Counted from the stretch's first letter, positions 1-5,623 are shown. The stretch: DNA of 6,369 bases from Candidatus Gastranaerophilales bacterium (GCA_944323585.1 CALUTA010000090.1:1-6369); one strand, 5' to 3'. The notes: generated by a model not told the origin, from the sequence alone. Numbers and translations: made by a program.

Positions 1-91
1 GTAGGTCGGATTTACTAATCCGACATTTTTTCTTGGATGTAACACTAACAATTCAAAAATTTCATTGTTGGACTGAATGCCCAACCTACAA
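1..91. repeat. Intergenic repeat with inverted ends (GTAGGT[C/T]GG type)
   Basis: The segment begins with GTAGGTCGG (1-9) and closes with CCAACCTAC (81-89), which are inverted copies of each other with one mismatch. Inside lie a perfect 8-bp hairpin (5-12 with 17-24) and a second small inverted repeat, GTTGG (67-71) with CCAAC (81-85). No convincing reading frame crosses it. Inverted ends of this sort, scattered between genes, are seen in many bacteria as non-coding REP- or MITE-like elements; which family this is cannot be decided from one copy. The CCAACCTACAA end recurs at 170-180. Confidence 0.5.
5..31 (+). terminator. Possible rho-independent terminator of a gene left of the window
   Basis: GTCGGATT (5-12) and AATCCGAC (17-24) form a perfect 8-bp stem with a 4-nt loop, followed by ATTTTTT (25-31). 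This is the standard form of an intrinsic terminator reading rightward. It could serve a plus-strand gene ending just outside the window. The same hairpin is also part of the 1-91 repeat, so it may be there only because the repeat is there. Confidence 0.4.
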
Positions 92-93
92 CT

Positions 94-163
94 GTCATCC
101 TGAGGCTTTAGCCGAAGGATCTCCTAAAAATTCAAGCAGATTCTTCGCTCCGCTCAGAATGAC
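94..163. repeat. 70-bp hairpin repeat, module A (GTCATYCTGA type)
   Basis: The ends GTCATCCTGAG (94-104) and CTCAGAATGAC (153-163) are inverted with one mismatch. An inner pair, CGAAGGATCT (113-122) and AGATTCTTCG (138-147), is also inverted with one mismatch, so the whole unit can fold into a long imperfect hairpin. From general knowledge, sequences of the form 'GTCATTCTGAG...GAAGAATCT' are frequent intergenic repeats in many unrelated bacteria. The unit is bracketed by an 11-bp direct repeat, CCAACCTACAA, at 81-91 and 170-180. A degenerate relative lies at 2344-2370. Confidence 0.65.
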
Positions 164-180
164 ATAATACCAACCTACAA

Positions 181-209
181 GCTTCGCCTTCGGCTCGCAA
201 TGACGTGAA
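181..209. repeat. Intergenic repeat module B, copy 1
   Basis: This 29-bp unit matches 2389-2417 at 24 of 29 positions. Read on the minus strand it carries GTCATTGCGAGCC followed by GAAGGCGAAGC, the style of a widespread bacterial intergenic repeat. It follows module A and precedes module C, the same order as in the second cluster at 2344-2467. Confidence 0.6.
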
Positions 210-229
210 CAGTTCAACGCATCCTTCAT

Positions 230-273
230 CCCTCACTCTTCACGCTTTACTTATTTAGCCTTTCAACCTTTCA
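230..273. repeat. Intergenic repeat module C, copy 1
   Basis: A pyrimidine-rich unit built around CTTCAC, ACTTATTTAGCC and TTTCAACC. It recurs at 345-390 and, most closely, at 2423-2467, sharing the CTTCAC, CTTAT(T/C)TAGCCTTTCAAC core with the latter. It is non-coding with no strong hairpin. A function is not apparent. Confidence 0.6.
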
Positions 274-283
274 GCCAAACATA

Positions 284-328
284 CCCCTCACCCGCCCTTC
301 GGGCACCCTCTCCCGCAAGGGGAGAGGG
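284..328. repeat. GC-rich double-hairpin repeat (CCCTCTCCC-GCAAG-GGGAGAGGG)
   Basis: Two stems follow each other: GCCC-TTC-GGGC (294-304), then a perfect 9-bp stem CCCTCTCCC (306-314) with GGGAGAGGG (320-328) around the loop GCAAG. There is no T-tract on either side, so it is a poor intrinsic terminator. Hairpins of almost this wording are common intergenic repeats in many bacterial genomes. Its GC content contrasts with the AT-rich surroundings, in keeping with a mobile or spreading repeat. Confidence 0.6.
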
Positions 329-344
329 AATAATACCATTCACA

Positions 345-390
345 CATCACTCTTCACCCTTCACTTGTTTAGCTTAGCCTTTCACCCCTC
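345..390. repeat. Intergenic repeat module C, copy 2
   Basis: The CACTCTTCAC...TTCACTTGTTTAGC...AGCCTTTCA pattern repeats the 230-273 unit with a few insertions (TTAGC appears twice). It lies directly downstream of the GC-rich hairpin repeat and is the last repeat before the control region of gene A. Confidence 0.5.
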
Positions 391-437
391 TTCCCCTCAA
401 TGTCTGGGGGAGCATCATGATGTCAGGATTTTATATG

Positions 438-465
438 TAAATATTTGTTACAAATAAGACGATAT
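438..465 (+). promoter_or_regulatory. Candidate control region of gene A: TTTGTTACAAA site and sigma-28-like boxes
   Basis: TTTGTTACAAA (444-454; ATTTGTTACAAAT at 443-455 has 6-bp inverted arms around a central T) stands 96 nt before the chosen start of gene A. The same 11 bases stand 94 nt before the homologous gene B, which suggests a shared operator or promoter part. Overlapping it, AAATATTT (439-446), 11 nt, then GACGATAT (458-465) match the sigma-28 consensus TAAAGTTT/GCCGATAA at 5 of 8 and 6 of 8 positions. In such AT-rich DNA the sigma-28 reading is weak; the shared site is the firmer observation. No good TTGACA/TATAAT pair was seen. Confidence 0.45.
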
Positions 466-530
466 TTTTTAAAGTTTAGCTGCTGAAATGCCGTCATTCT
501 ACATGAATAATCAGGAATTGTTACTAACTC

Positions 531-537
531 GAAAGGA
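531..537 (+). promoter_or_regulatory. Ribosome binding site deciding the gene A start
   Basis: GAAAGGA lies 13 nt before ATG 551. Gene B has the same GAAAGGA 11 nt before its ATG, and trpS has it 9 nt before. In genes A and B it is preceded 6-7 nt upstream by GTTAC. By contrast, the earlier in-frame ATG at 488 has no purine-rich site in front of it. The homologous leaders and the homologous protein starts (MGLAASQ / MGMSASQ) therefore place the start at 551. The 13-nt spacing is longer than usual. Confidence 0.7.
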
Positions 538-550
538 AACATCTAAGACA

Positions 551-2251
551 ATGGGATTAGCGGCATCACAAGCAAGATTATTAACAATCACAGCCAGAAA
601 GTCTGACTGTGAATATAAAAGCATGCTGCTTTCACACCAGAAAATAGCATTGTCGCGAGATATGAGCCGGCTATCTGCAGAATATGATGATGCCATAGCT
701 CAGACTAAATTGGTTTATGATTATTACGGAAACAGTGAGGCAACACCATTAACTTACAATTTGATGATGACGCCTTCAGCAATGAATAATTACACTCCGC
801 TTCTGGTTACGGATAACGGAGGCAGAGTTGTGCTGGATTCACGGCTTGCAAAAGCCGCAAGAGATGCTGGTATTCCGCAGGAAGGTCTTGACGGTCTGCC
901 GTCAAGCGATTTGCGTAATGCGTTTATTGATTCTCTGGCTTCAACAGGCTATATCAGCCAGAATACCGCTGATAATATTAAAAAGACAACTTACAATCAG
1001 ACGGCAGGTGTCGGATCTACTGATCTTATTAATATCAATACAACAGAAACTACATTGTCCGGATTGATTGAAATGTTAGATTCGCAGTATGTTGATTTTT
1101 CTGATGCAATAATAGGTACAGATAATAATCTTACTTATATAAATCAAACAGATCTGTATGACTATGATAAAAAACAAAGTGCAGGACATACACTATCATT
1201 TGCAGATATTTTAAACGGTAATATCATGTATATTGTTGAAGGTAAGAAAGACTATAACAATATGACAACAGTCGGAGGTATTACGGATGCCGTTTGTAAT
1301 TTGACTGTTTGGGAAACCATGATGAGTACGTTTGAGGGGCTTCTGGATACCGGAGATGAATATACTCAGGCAGCATTAGCTTATGCAAGACGTATGATTA
1401 CTGACAAGGTTACTAACCTTGGTGCTGATGTTGTTGAAAATAATGGTAAATATGATCATACGGGTGCAGTAGGAGCCAGTAAGGACCCGAATGACTTGCA
1501 GAATTCAGGCGGTAAAAATATTATAGACAACTTTGGCGATTGGAGAGGCTTTGGTGATAAAAAGGCTTCTGATGGACCAAGGGATGCGGCATATGATTCT
1601 ATTTCTGCTGATGTTATCGGTATGAACGGTATTTATGCACATGATGATAACGGTAAAGATGATGATGACGGCAAGCAATCTTATGTTACTATCAACATTT
1701 CATCTATGTTTAAGGCATATCTGACATATTTTGCTCAGTATATGGAAGGTATCGGCGATTCACTGTACGAAGTAAACAATACCAAGACAAGTTCTAACCT
1801 TATTGATGAGTTGTTTACATTTACAGTTGTGACAGATGTTGATACTTCCGGCGACAACCTTTTGATTGCTGCATTCTACGATACATTGTTCAACCAGATT
1901 TGCACAAAAGGCTGGACTGAAAATGATAAGGTTAATGATCAGGATTACATGCAGGAATCCCTCAAAAACGGTAATATGTATATATCAAGCCTTGCTGATG
2001 ACGGTTACTATTATCAAGGCAACTATGCAACACACAACTATATCAAAGAAATTACGGATGAAGAAGCAATCGCTCAGGCTGAAGCTAAGTACAACCGTGA
2101 AAAAGAAAAACTTAACTACAAAGAAAACATTCTGGATATGAAGATGAAAAACCTTGATACAGAGATTTCATCACTCACAACCGAATACGATACAATCAAA
2201 TCAGTAATTTCGAAAAACATTGAAAAAGGCTTTAAGCGATACGAAGCATAA
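551..2251 (+). CDS. Gene A: large coiled-coil-ended protein of unknown function, homologue of gene B
   Basis: The function is not recognised. The product is 566 residues from ATG 551; an upstream ATG at 488 is open but lacks a ribosome site and would add 21 residues with no counterpart in gene B. The N-terminal block (about residues 1-105) contains SQARLLTITAR, a helical stretch, TYNLMM, and a VTDNGG turn, each with a match in gene B. The C-terminal block (437-566) also matches gene B and ends in a charged coiled coil (about 503-566) closing with TEYDTIKSVISKNIEKGF. The middle, about 330 residues, is hydrophilic and rich in Asn, Asp, Gly and Tyr, with an acidic loop near residues 363-374 (DDNGKDDDDG). 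There is no signal peptide or membrane segment, and only three Cys were seen. Helical ends around a variable middle recall flagellin or hook-type axial proteins; this is inference from architecture, as no diagnostic flagellin motif is present. It has its own promoter region and terminator, so it is probably monocistronic. Confidence 0.85.
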   Translation: MGLAASQARLLTITARKSDCEYKSMLLSHQKIALSRDMSRLSAEYDDAIAQTKLVYDYYGNSEATPLTYNLMMTPSAMNNYTPLLVTDNGGRVVLDSRLAKAARDAGIPQEGLDGLPSSDLRNAFIDSLASTGYISQNTADNIKKTTYNQTAGVGSTDLININTTETTLSGLIEMLDSQYVDFSDAIIGTDNNLTYINQTDLYDYDKKQSAGHTLSFADILNGNIMYIVEGKKDYNNMTTVGGITDAVCNLTVWETMMSTFEGLLDTGDEYTQAALAYARRMITDKVTNLGADVVENNGKYDHTGAVGASKDPNDLQNSGGKNIIDNFGDWRGFGDKKASDGPRDAAYDSISADVIGMNGIYAHDDNGKDDDDGKQSYVTINISSMFKAYLTYFAQYMEGIGDSLYEVNNTKTSSNLIDELFTFTVVTDVDTSGDNLLIAAFYDTLFNQICTKGWTENDKVNDQDYMQESLKNGNMYISSLADDGYYYQGNYATHNYIKEITDEEAIAQAEAKYNREKEKLNYKENILDMKMKNLDTEISSLTTEYDTIKSVISKNIEKGFKRYEA

Positions 2252-2272
2252 TGAATTATAAACAGACAAAAC

Positions 2273-2308
2273 AAATCCTCGCACACAGGCGGGGATTTTG
2301 TTTTATTG
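2273..2308 (+). terminator. Bidirectional rho-independent terminator between gene A and trpS
   Basis: A 10-bp stem (2273-2282 with 2289-2298, one T-G pair) around a 6-nt loop starts 21 nt after the gene A stop. On the plus strand it runs into TTTTGTTTTATT; on the minus strand it is followed by a TTTGTTTTGT tract. It therefore can end transcription of gene A and of the convergent trpS, although trpS lies about 170 nt away. Confidence 0.85.
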
Positions 2309-2343
2309 TCAATTCGATTATTTAATCAGTATTGTCTTTCAAG

Positions 2344-2370
2344 GTCATTCTGAATTTATTTCAGGATTTC
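2344..2370. repeat. Intergenic repeat module A, short copy 2
   Basis: GTCATTCTGAA...TTTCAGGAT is a shortened relative of the 94-163 hairpin repeat, with a 5-bp inverted pair CTGAA (2350-2354) / TTCAG (2360-2364). It opens the second A-B-C repeat cluster. Confidence 0.5.
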
Positions 2371-2388
2371 ATTTTTATTAGCCGGATT

Positions 2389-2417
2389 GCTTTGCCTTCG
2401 GCGTGTAATGACGGGAA
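2389..2417. repeat. Intergenic repeat module B, copy 2
   Basis: This unit matches 181-209 at 24 of 29 positions, sharing GCCTTCGGC and AATGACG in register. It is preceded by GCCGGATT, which on the minus strand reads as the AATCC tail usual for this repeat type. Confidence 0.6.
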
Positions 2418-2422
2418 TTAAT

Positions 2423-2467
2423 CCCCTCACGCTTCACATTTCACTTATCTAGCCTTTCAACCCTTCA
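2423..2467. repeat. Intergenic repeat module C, copy 3
   Basis: CCCCTCACGCTTCAC followed by TTTCACTTATCTAGCC and TTTCAACCCTTCA resembles 230-273 closely. It ends 8 nt before the trpS stop codon. Because trpS reads leftward, this cluster would be transcribed as the 3' end of the trpS message unless transcription stops earlier. Confidence 0.6.
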
Positions 2468-2475
2468 ATTAATTC

Positions 2476-3477
2476 CTAGTACATATTAACCAGACGTCTG
2501 ACTTCTTTTAATACTTTTTGGGCTTCCTGTCTGGCTTTTTCAGAACCTTCTTTAATTATTTGATGCACAACTTCAGGATGAGCTTCATAGTAAGCTCGTT
2601 TTTCACGTATAGGAGCCATTTGCTCGTTGATTACAGCCGCAAGCTGGCGTTTGCAGTCTGCACATCCTCTTAAGCCCTTTTCACATTCGCATTTGACAGT
2701 TTCAATCTGATCTTCCGAGCCGAAAATTTGCCAGTATTTGAAAGCAACTTCGCACTCATCCGGATGTCCGGGATCATCTTTTCTCATACGGCTTCTGTCA
2801 GTGATTGCAGTCATAACTTTTTTAGCCGTAATTTCTGCTGTGTCCGAAATCTTTATATCATTCTGGAAAGATTTACCCATCTTGTTGCCGTCAAGTCCGC
2901 AGATTAAAGAACAATGATTTAAGAGCGGTTCGGGTTCATTAAAGAAGTCGCATTTGTAAATATTGTTGAACCTTCTTGCAATATCTCTCGTAATCTCAAT
3001 ATGTGCAACCTGATCGATTCCGACAGGTACATATGACGAGTTAAACATCATAATATCTGCGCTCATTAATACGGGGTATCCCATCAGACCGTAACTAATT
3101 TGAGAATTGGCGCCTTCTTTTGTACGTAAAATTTTGGCCATGTCTTTCAAACAAGGGTCACGTTCAACCCAGTTCTGCGGGGTAATCATACCGAGATATA
3201 CGTTCAACTCCGCAATCTCAGGTACCAGAGATTGTACATATATAGTAGAAACTTCCGGATCAATCCCGCAGCTGAGCCAGTCTATTACAACATCAAGAAC
3301 ATCAGTTTTTAAGGTTTCCGTTTTGTCGTATTTTGTAGTTAGGGCGTGCCAGTCGGCGACAAAAAAGAAACTTTCATATTTTCTTTGAAGTTCAACCCAG
3401 TTCTGGATTACTCCAAGGTAATGTCCAAGGTGAAGTTTTCCTGTCGGCCGCATGCCGGATACAATTCTTTTATTCAT
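2476..3477 (-). CDS. trpS: Tryptophanyl-tRNA synthetase with an iron-sulfur cysteine motif
   Basis: Class I aminoacyl-tRNA synthetase that charges tRNA-Trp with tryptophan using ATP in the cytoplasm. The 333 residues are the normal bacterial length. The ATP-binding HIGH-type motif is seen as PTGKLHLGHYLG (residues 11-22) and the KMSKS-type loop as KMGKS (199-203). The C-terminus EVRRLVNMY is typical of the family. Cysteines 242, 265, 272 and 275 have the exact spacing C-x22-C-x6-C-x2-C described for the [4Fe-4S] cluster of Thermotoga maritima TrpRS, next to the anticodon-binding helical domain; an extra Cys lies at 263. This subtype suggests an anaerobic lifestyle. The start ATG has GAAAGGA 9 nt upstream. 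The gene converges with gene A and is separated from gene B by a terminator, so it is expressed alone. Confidence 0.97.
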   Translation of the reverse strand: MNKRIVSGMRPTGKLHLGHYLGVIQNWVELQRKYESFFFVADWHALTTKYDKTETLKTDVLDVVIDWLSCGIDPEVSTIYVQSLVPEIAELNVYLGMITPQNWVERDPCLKDMAKILRTKEGANSQISYGLMGYPVLMSADIMMFNSSYVPVGIDQVAHIEITRDIARRFNNIYKCDFFNEPEPLLNHCSLICGLDGNKMGKSFQNDIKISDTAEITAKKVMTAITDRSRMRKDDPGHPDECEVAFKYWQIFGSEDQIETVKCECEKGLRGCADCKRQLAAVINEQMAPIREKRAYYEAHPEVVHQIIKEGSEKARQEAQKVLKEVRRLVNMY

Positions 3478-3503
3478 TTTTTCACGTCCTTTCTACGCAC
3501 ATT

Positions 3504-3532
3504 ATTATAACAAAAAATTCCCGAACTGAATA
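3504..3532 (-). promoter_or_regulatory. Probable trpS promoter
   Basis: On the minus strand a perfect -10 box TATAAT (3504-3509) lies 26 nt before the trpS start. The -35 region is poor: TTCAGT (3525-3530) at 15-nt spacing is the best candidate. The region sits directly after the gene B terminator. No T-box leader or trp attenuator is seen; the leader is too short for either. Confidence 0.5.
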
Positions 3533-3545
3533 AATTTTGCATAAC

Positions 3546-3570
3546 AAAAACCGCTTTTTTAGAAAAGCGG
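3546..3570 (-). terminator. Rho-independent terminator of gene B
   Basis: Read on the minus strand, CCGCTTTT and AAAAGCGG (3551-3570) form an 8-bp perfect stem with a 4-nt loop, followed at once by TTTTTG. It lies about 100 nt after the gene B stop and just before the trpS promoter, so it insulates the two genes. Confidence 0.85.
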
Positions 3571-3627
3571 CAGGGAATAGTTACGAAATTAGGGAATTAT
3601 TATGTTTTTGAATGTGTTACAATATGA

Positions 3628-3645
3628 CCTTGCATTTGTGCAAGG
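3628..3645 (-). other. Second hairpin in the gene B 3' untranslated region
   Basis: CCTTGC (3628-3633) and GCAAGG (3640-3645) form a perfect 6-bp stem with a 6-nt loop, 23 nt after the gene B stop. On the minus strand no T-run follows, so it is unlikely to terminate by itself; it may protect the mRNA 3' end. Between it and the stop is a short ACA/AAC run (about 3653-3668). Confidence 0.4.
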
Positions 3646-3668
3646 AAATTAGTTTTGTTGTTGTTGTT

Positions 3669-4793
3669 TTATGAAAATACGTTGAAGGTTTTTTCAACAT
3701 TCTTTTCTATTACGTTTTTGACTGAATCGTATTCGGTCTGAAGCGCATTGTGTTCCGAATCAAGTTTTTGAAGTTCAAGATCGTATTTGTTGTCCAGTTG
3801 TTCGACTTTTTGAAGATCATTTTTGTATTTTTGTTCGATAATCGCAATTTCTCTTTCGTCTTCAACCTCCTGAATGTTTGTGTCTTCCGAAATAGATGTT
3901 GAGACAAATTTCTTTTCGCTTGTTGAGTAGTATTCAAGCTGTAATTCGCCTTTGCGTAATTGTTCTTCAAACCAGGTATTATCTTTGATAGTTGTGTTAG
4001 GGTCATCTTCCGTATAATAGCCTGTTTGTTGAATGCGCTGGAATATATTTGTTAAATATTGAATATAACCGTCATTTTCGGGTTTTGCAGCTGTTTTTAA
4101 GTCTGTTGCCGAGTTTGAATCCCCGTAATATGCTTCGGTTAAGGCTAATGCATAGTCGTAATTTTGACGTTGTTCTTCAGTGGTACCTTCGTAGTTCAAA
4201 GGTACGGTTTCACCATTGTAAGTGTATGTTGCATAACCGTTGAAGTAACCTTCTCCAAGGGTTGTATAGCCGAATTCAAGTCCGTGTTCTTCGTCCTCAA
4301 ATTCAAGACCGACAGATGTCAAATATACGTCCCATGCATCATGTATTTTTTGTTTTGTTATAAGTTTATCTTCGTCAGTATCTTCGTCGCCTTCTGTATT
4401 TTTGGTGATATCAATATCCGCCATTGAATACCCGAGGGCTGCTAAAAATTTGTTCAAATCACCGTTGCCGGACTCATATGCATCCGCAATATCTTTTGTT
4501 ACAAGAACTTTTCCGTCCTTATCTGTTACAACATACTGTTTGCCTGCTGCAACCGTGTTGTATCCGGTCATCAAACTGTATGAAATATCTGTATAGACTT
4601 CCTCAGAATCATTAAATCCTGTCAGAACGGTTAATTTTGTTGCATCAAGAGCCGCTAAATAATCGTTGTTCAACTGATCCATCTTATCAGCCAGTTGAAT
4701 CTTAGCATAAGAAATGTCCTGACCTGAATTTTCGTTATCGGTCAGTCGTGCCGTAATACTCAGCAATCTTGCCTGTGAAGCGGACATTCCCAT
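3669..4793 (-). CDS. Gene B: coiled-coil-ended protein of unknown function, homologue of gene A
   Basis: The function is not recognised. The 374-residue product begins MGMSASQARLLSITAR, as in gene A (MGLAASQARLLTITAR), and continues with a helical segment (about 20-60), a SYSLMT motif and a VTDKDGKVLV strand-turn. The last 132 residues (243-374) align with the last 130 of gene A. They comprise a helix (YLTNIFQRIQQTGYYTE), a TWFEEQLRKGELQL segment, then a long coiled coil (about 309-374) ending TEYDSVKNVIEKNVEKTF. The middle (about 125-242) is acidic and Tyr-rich, with GDEDTDEDK, and has nothing like the 192 extra residues of gene A. No Cys was seen, and there is no signal peptide or membrane span. 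Cys-poor, helical-ended proteins with a changeable middle are typical of flagellar-type axial or secreted filament proteins; that role is inferred. The start is supported by GAAAGGA 11 nt upstream, homologous with gene A. Confidence 0.88.
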   Translation of the reverse strand: MGMSASQARLLSITARLTDNENSGQDISYAKIQLADKMDQLNNDYLAALDATKLTVLTGFNDSEEVYTDISYSLMTGYNTVAAGKQYVVTDKDGKVLVTKDIADAYESGNGDLNKFLAALGYSMADIDITKNTEGDEDTDEDKLITKQKIHDAWDVYLTSVGLEFEDEEHGLEFGYTTLGEGYFNGYATYTYNGETVPLNYEGTTEEQRQNYDYALALTEAYYGDSNSATDLKTAAKPENDGYIQYLTNIFQRIQQTGYYTEDDPNTTIKDNTWFEEQLRKGELQLEYYSTSEKKFVSTSISEDTNIQEVEDEREIAIIEQKYKNDLQKVEQLDNKYDLELQKLDSEHNALQTEYDSVKNVIEKNVEKTFNVFS

Positions 4794-4804
4794 ATGTCGT
4801 GCGG

Positions 4805-4823
4805 TCCTTTCTTGTTTCGTAAC
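4805..4823 (-). promoter_or_regulatory. Gene B ribosome binding site and shared GTTAC leader
   Basis: On the minus strand GTTAC (4819-4823), 7 nt, then GAAAGGA (4805-4811) precede ATG 4793 by 11 nt. Gene A has GTTAC, 6 nt, GAAAGGA and 13 nt to ATG. The conservation outside the coding region points to a recent common origin of the leaders or to a shared post-transcriptional signal. Confidence 0.6.
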
Positions 4824-4864
4824 TTATATCTGTATTTACGACATCGGGATGAAAAATCTTTAAT

Positions 4865-4898
4865 TTATCGGGGGTGTTTTTTTACATTTTGTAACAAA
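4865..4898 (-). promoter_or_regulatory. Candidate control region of gene B: TTTGTTACAAA site and sigma-28-like boxes
   Basis: On the minus strand TTTGTTACAAA (4888-4898) begins just 2 nt after the mgtC stop and ends 94 nt before gene B; gene A has the same 11 bases 96 nt before its start. CAAAATGT (4884-4891), 11 nt, then CCCGATAA (4865-4872) match the sigma-28 consensus TAAAGTTT-N11-GCCGATAA at 5 of 8 and 7 of 8 positions. Alternatively the palindrome is an operator for an unknown regulator. Confidence 0.45.
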
Positions 4899-4900
4899 GC

Positions 4901-5623
4901 CTAAGGTAATTCATCAGGTTCTAAAATAGTTATTGATTCAAGACCTGCAAGACATTCAAACTCTTTATACATAGCCTGAACAGGACGTTTTCTTAAAACA
5001 TCTGCAGTAAACGAAATATTTGTACAGTTGTCGAATTTAGTGCTTTGTTTTTTGTTTATTTCTACAATCTGCGGGAAGTTATCTATTATATAATTATAAA
5101 TCTCATCAACATTTTCGCTGACACAGGAAAGTTTTATCCGAATGCGTTTTTTATTTTTTGTGCTGTGGATAAGAACATCTTTTTCAAAAATTCTGATTGA
5201 AATAAGAACAACAATTGCAGCAATTGTTGAAATCAATGCAAGTCCGTACATTCCGGTTCCGCATGCCATGCCGATTGCTGCAGACACCCACAATGTTGCG
5301 GCTGTCGTAAGCCCGAAAACGTTTGCGCCGTGTCTTAATACGGTTCCGCCGCCGATAAAACCGATACCGGTCAAAACCTGCGCTGCAACACGGGCCGTAT
5401 CACGGGTACCCAGTTCGTCGCCTGTTACTGAAACCTCAGGAAACCCGTAAATGGAAATTATTGTAAAAATACAGGCGCCGACGCACACAAGAATATTTGT
5501 ACGAAGTCCGGCATATTTGTTTGTCATTTCTCTTTCTAAGCCGATCGCAAAACCTAAAAGGACGGCTGATAAAATTCTCTCTATTATGTTGTAATCAAAT
5601 AATTGTCCAAATATCTCCAGCAT
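4901..5623 (-). CDS. MgtC/SapB family inner-membrane protein
   Basis: A 240-residue member of the MgtC/SapB family. Hydrophobic helices cover about residues 12-30, 42-60, 79-97, 105-121 and 125-146. Family signatures are GLERE (28-32) with AGLRTNILVCVGA (38-50), and ARVAAQVLTGIGFIGGGTV (77-95) followed by GLTTAATLWVSAAIGMA (104-120). The soluble tail from about residue 150 has the size and alternating pattern of the ACT-like domain found in longer MgtC proteins. Family members act in adaptation to low magnesium and, in Salmonella, in survival in macrophages through control of the F-type ATPase; direct Mg2+ transport is doubtful, and the role here is unknown. Its ATG shares one base with the stop of the upstream permease (TAATG), with AAGG 7 nt before the start, so translation is probably coupled. 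No terminator follows before the gene B control region. Confidence 0.93.
   Translation of the reverse strand: MLEIFGQLFDYNIIERILSAVLLGFAIGLEREMTNKYAGLRTNILVCVGACIFTIISIYGFPEVSVTGDELGTRDTARVAAQVLTGIGFIGGGTVLRHGANVFGLTTAATLWVSAAIGMACGTGMYGLALISTIAAIVVLISIRIFEKDVLIHSTKNKKRIRIKLSCVSENVDEIYNYIIDNFPQIVEINKKQSTKFDNCTNISFTADVLRKRPVQAMYKEFECLAGLESITILEPDELP

Noticed and set aside
306..328. Intrinsic terminator
   Set aside because: The stem is strong but no T-run follows on either strand; it is better read as a dispersed repeat.
1..390. CRISPR array
   Set aside because: Repeats here are of different kinds and lengths and are not regularly spaced by unique spacers; they fit dispersed intergenic repeats.
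413..422. Perfect palindrome CATCATGATG as an operator
   Set aside because: It is short, appears once, and has no counterpart upstream of gene B; chance is a sufficient explanation.
488..550. Upstream in-frame ATG of gene A
   Set aside because: There is no ribosome binding site before it, the 21 extra residues have no match in gene B, and a conserved GAAAGGA leader sits inside this stretch, before ATG 551.
1637..1675. EF-hand-type calcium loop in gene A
   Set aside because: The Asp residues do not fit DxDxDG spacing followed by Glu at position 12; it is acidic, but not a recognisable EF-hand.
3107..4615. Plus-strand open frames such as 3107-3388, 4164-4427 and 4402-4596
   Set aside because: They lie antisense within trpS and gene B, whose reading frames are supported by motifs and homology; the antisense products show no recognisable pattern.
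551..4793. Calling genes A and B flagellins outright
   Set aside because: The architecture is similar, but the conserved flagellin N- and C-terminal sequence patterns are not visible, and no flagellar gene is in the window.
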